Source: DASVEG01 sp036380695
GTDB lineage: Bacteria > Actinomycetota > Acidimicrobiia > Acidimicrobiales > CADCTF01
DNA length: 13,516 nt
Direction of reading: 5' to 3'
NCBI GenBank assembly: GCA_036380695.1
Contig: DASVEG010000314.1
Span: forward strand, 1 to 13,516
Positions within the stretch are counted from its first letter, which is position 1. Each line of letters starts with the position of its first letter. Shown piece after piece: positions 12,170-13,516 of this stretch. Under the pieces are notes generated by a model. The model was not told the DNA's origin, ran no database searches, and saw nothing but the letters and a program-made list of their open reading frames with translations. The translations under genes and the position numbers were made by a program.

Positions 12170-13516
12170 TCACGAGCACCCGCTCGTGGTGCCGCACGAC
12201 GGGCAGGCGTGGCAGCTGCCTGCCCGCTGCATCTGCACACCGCACTGCATGCAGAACGGCGCATCGGAGTGCGCGGAGGCCGGTTGCGACGGCAGGACGG
12301 AATCGCCCGTGCCCGCCGCCCCCGAAGCCCCCGAAGCACCAGACGCACGCACGTCGACCACCGGCGTAGCCGCGCCACCGCCCTCGCCGTCTCCCCGCCC
12401 GTCGACGACGCCGTGCGAGGTGGTGGTCGCCTCCTCGACTCCGGGCAGCATCGGCTGGATGCGCTCGCCGCTGGTGAGCACGCCGAGCTCGGACCGCTCC
12501 TCGAAGGAGAGGTAGTCGACCGCGAGCCGGCGGAACACGTAGTCGACGAGCGACGACGCGATGCGCAGGTCGGAGTCGTCCGTCATGCCAGCGGGCTCGA
12601 AGCGCATGTTCGTGTACTTCTGCACGAACGTCTTCAAGGGCACCCCGTGCTGCAGCCCGAGCGAGATCGAGATCGAGAACGCGTCGAGGATGCCGGCGAG
12701 CGTCGAGCCCTGCTTCGAGGCCTTGAGGAACAGCTCACCCGGCCGCCCGTCGTCGTACTCGCCGACCGTGAAGTAGCCCTCGCAGTCGGCGACACGGAAG
12801 TGGTAGGTCGCCGAGTTGCGACGCTTCGGCAGCCGCTCACGGATGGGCTGCTTGACCACGACGGTCGTCTGGTTGGCGAGCCTCTGCTCGAGCTCCGCGA
12901 CCTTGGCCGCGAGCTCGGCGTCGTGGGCCTCGGCCTCGGATGCGGGCGTGCCGTCCTGGGCCGAGCCCTTCTTCACCGTCGACAGCGGCTGCGCCACCTT
13001 GCAGTTGTCGCGGTAGATCGCCACCGCCTTGAGCCCGAGCTTCCACGCGTCGATGTGGAGCTGTTCGATCTCCTCGACGCTGGTGTCCTCCGGGCAGTTC
13101 ACGGTCTTCGAGATGGCGCCCGAGATGAACGGCTGCACCGCGCCCATCATCCGGATGTGGCCCATGTAATGGATCGTGTTGTCGCCCATCGAGCAGGCGA
13201 ACACCGGCACGTGGCCGGCCGCGAGGTGCGGTGCGCCGAGCACCGACTTGTTCTCCTCGATGTAGGCGAGGATGTCGTCGATCTGCGACGCCGAGTACCC
13301 GAGGCGCCGCAACGCACGCGGGATCGTCTGGTTGACGATCGACATCGTCCCGCCGCCGACGAGCTTCTTCATCTTGACGAGACCGAGGTCGGGCTCGATG
13401 CCCGTCGTGTCGCAGTCCATGAGCAGGCCGATGGTGCCGGTCGGTGCCAGCACCGACGCCTGCGAGTTGCGCACGCCGTAGGCCTCGCCGAGCTCGACCG
13501 CTTCGTCCCACGCTTC
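12170..13516 (-). CDS. nrdJ: Adenosylcobalamin-dependent (class II) ribonucleoside-diphosphate reductase, C-terminal part
   Basis: The gene enters from the right edge; 448 C-terminal residues are visible, so the N-terminal half is missing. NSQASVLAPTGTIG, DCDTTGIEPDLGLVK, NQTIPRALRRLGYS, KTVNCPEDTSVEEIEQLH and AWKLGLKAVAIYRDN match NrdJ closely. The catalytic barrel Cys/Glu residues lie partly outside. A low-complexity linker (about 360-415, Gly/Ala/Ser-rich) leads to a Cys tail: C422-x2-C425, then C435, C438, C441 and C447, ending CGTTSGCS. This is the family's metal-ribbon and redox tail that re-reduces the active site. The enzyme makes deoxyribonucleotides with B12 and needs no oxygen. A typical NrdJ of this kind is longer than 900 residues. 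No second class of reductase is in the window. Confidence 0.95.
   Translation of the reverse strand, partial: EAWDEAVELGEAYGVRNSQASVLAPTGTIGLLMDCDTTGIEPDLGLVKMKKLVGGGTMSIVNQTIPRALRRLGYSASQIDDILAYIEENKSVLGAPHLAAGHVPVFACSMGDNTIHYMGHIRMMGAVQPFISGAISKTVNCPEDTSVEEIEQLHIDAWKLGLKAVAIYRDNCKVAQPLSTVKKGSAQDGTPASEAEAHDAELAAKVAELEQRLANQTTVVVKQPIRERLPKRRNSATYHFRVADCEGYFTVGEYDDGRPGELFLKASKQGSTLAGILDAFSISISLGLQHGVPLKTFVQKYTNMRFEPAGMTDDSDLRIASSLVDYVFRRLAVDYLSFEERSELGVLTSGERIQPMLPGVEEATTTSHGVVDGRGDGEGGGAATPVVDVRASGASGASGAAGTGDSVLPSQPASAHSDAPFCMQCGVQMQRAGSCHACPSCGTTSGCS
12318..12335. repeat. Short tandem 9-bp repeat in the nrdJ linker
   Basis: GCCCCCGAA occurs twice in tandem, with a partial third copy. On the coding strand it encodes part of the Ala-Ser-Gly linker before the Cys tail of NrdJ and may vary in copy number. 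Confidence 0.5.

Overview
The window is very GC-rich, densely coding bacterial chromosome. It reads like an actinobacterium, possibly of class Acidimicrobiia. The clues are strong G/C at third codon positions, many GTG and TTG starts, a C-terminal part of a B12-dependent (class II) ribonucleotide reductase, a PIG-L deacetylase, and TAnnnT promoter boxes 5-9 nt upstream of start codons that imply leaderless mRNAs. This placement is an inference from style and gene content. I see no tRNA, rRNA, CRISPR, insertion sequence or phage gene, and no gene-free stretch as long as 300 bases.

Layout. The left edge (minus strand) holds the N-terminal half of a Rieske non-heme iron oxygenase (runs off the edge) and, just upstream of it, an SGNH-hydrolase lipoprotein. 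An M20 metallopeptidase (plus) diverges from them. A three-gene minus-strand operon follows, 4978 down to 2830: PIG-L deacetylase, a DUF480(YceH)-carboxymuconolactone-decarboxylase fusion, and an alkyltransferase-like protein. Its genes overlap by ATGA and GTGA. Diverging from it is a plus-strand operon, 5040-6949: ABM/HmoA-like monooxygenase, a small helical protein, DsbB and a membrane-anchored DsbA-like thioredoxin. It too has overlapping starts. A DUF402 protein (minus) and a 70-residue Cys-rich protein (plus) are divergent across only 35 bp. Next come a large 'inside-out' palindrome, a small unknown protein (minus), a DUF72 protein, peptide chain release factor 3 (prfC) and an MFS transporter (plus). 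The right edge carries the C-terminal part of NrdJ on the minus strand.

How the genes fit together. DsbB and DsbA form a disulfide-forming pair. The PIG-L, fusion and alkyltransferase-like genes are translationally coupled and may serve a common stress or detoxification role, but their substrates cannot be read from sequence. The other genes look like housekeeping or unlinked functions. I found no clear new defence or mobile system. The points most worth a second look are the domain fusion at 3135-4265, the palindrome at 7843-7892, the repeated leaderless promoter pattern (twice with the TAG of the -10 box doubling as the upstream gene's stop codon), and the colliding divergent promoters at 7585-7619.
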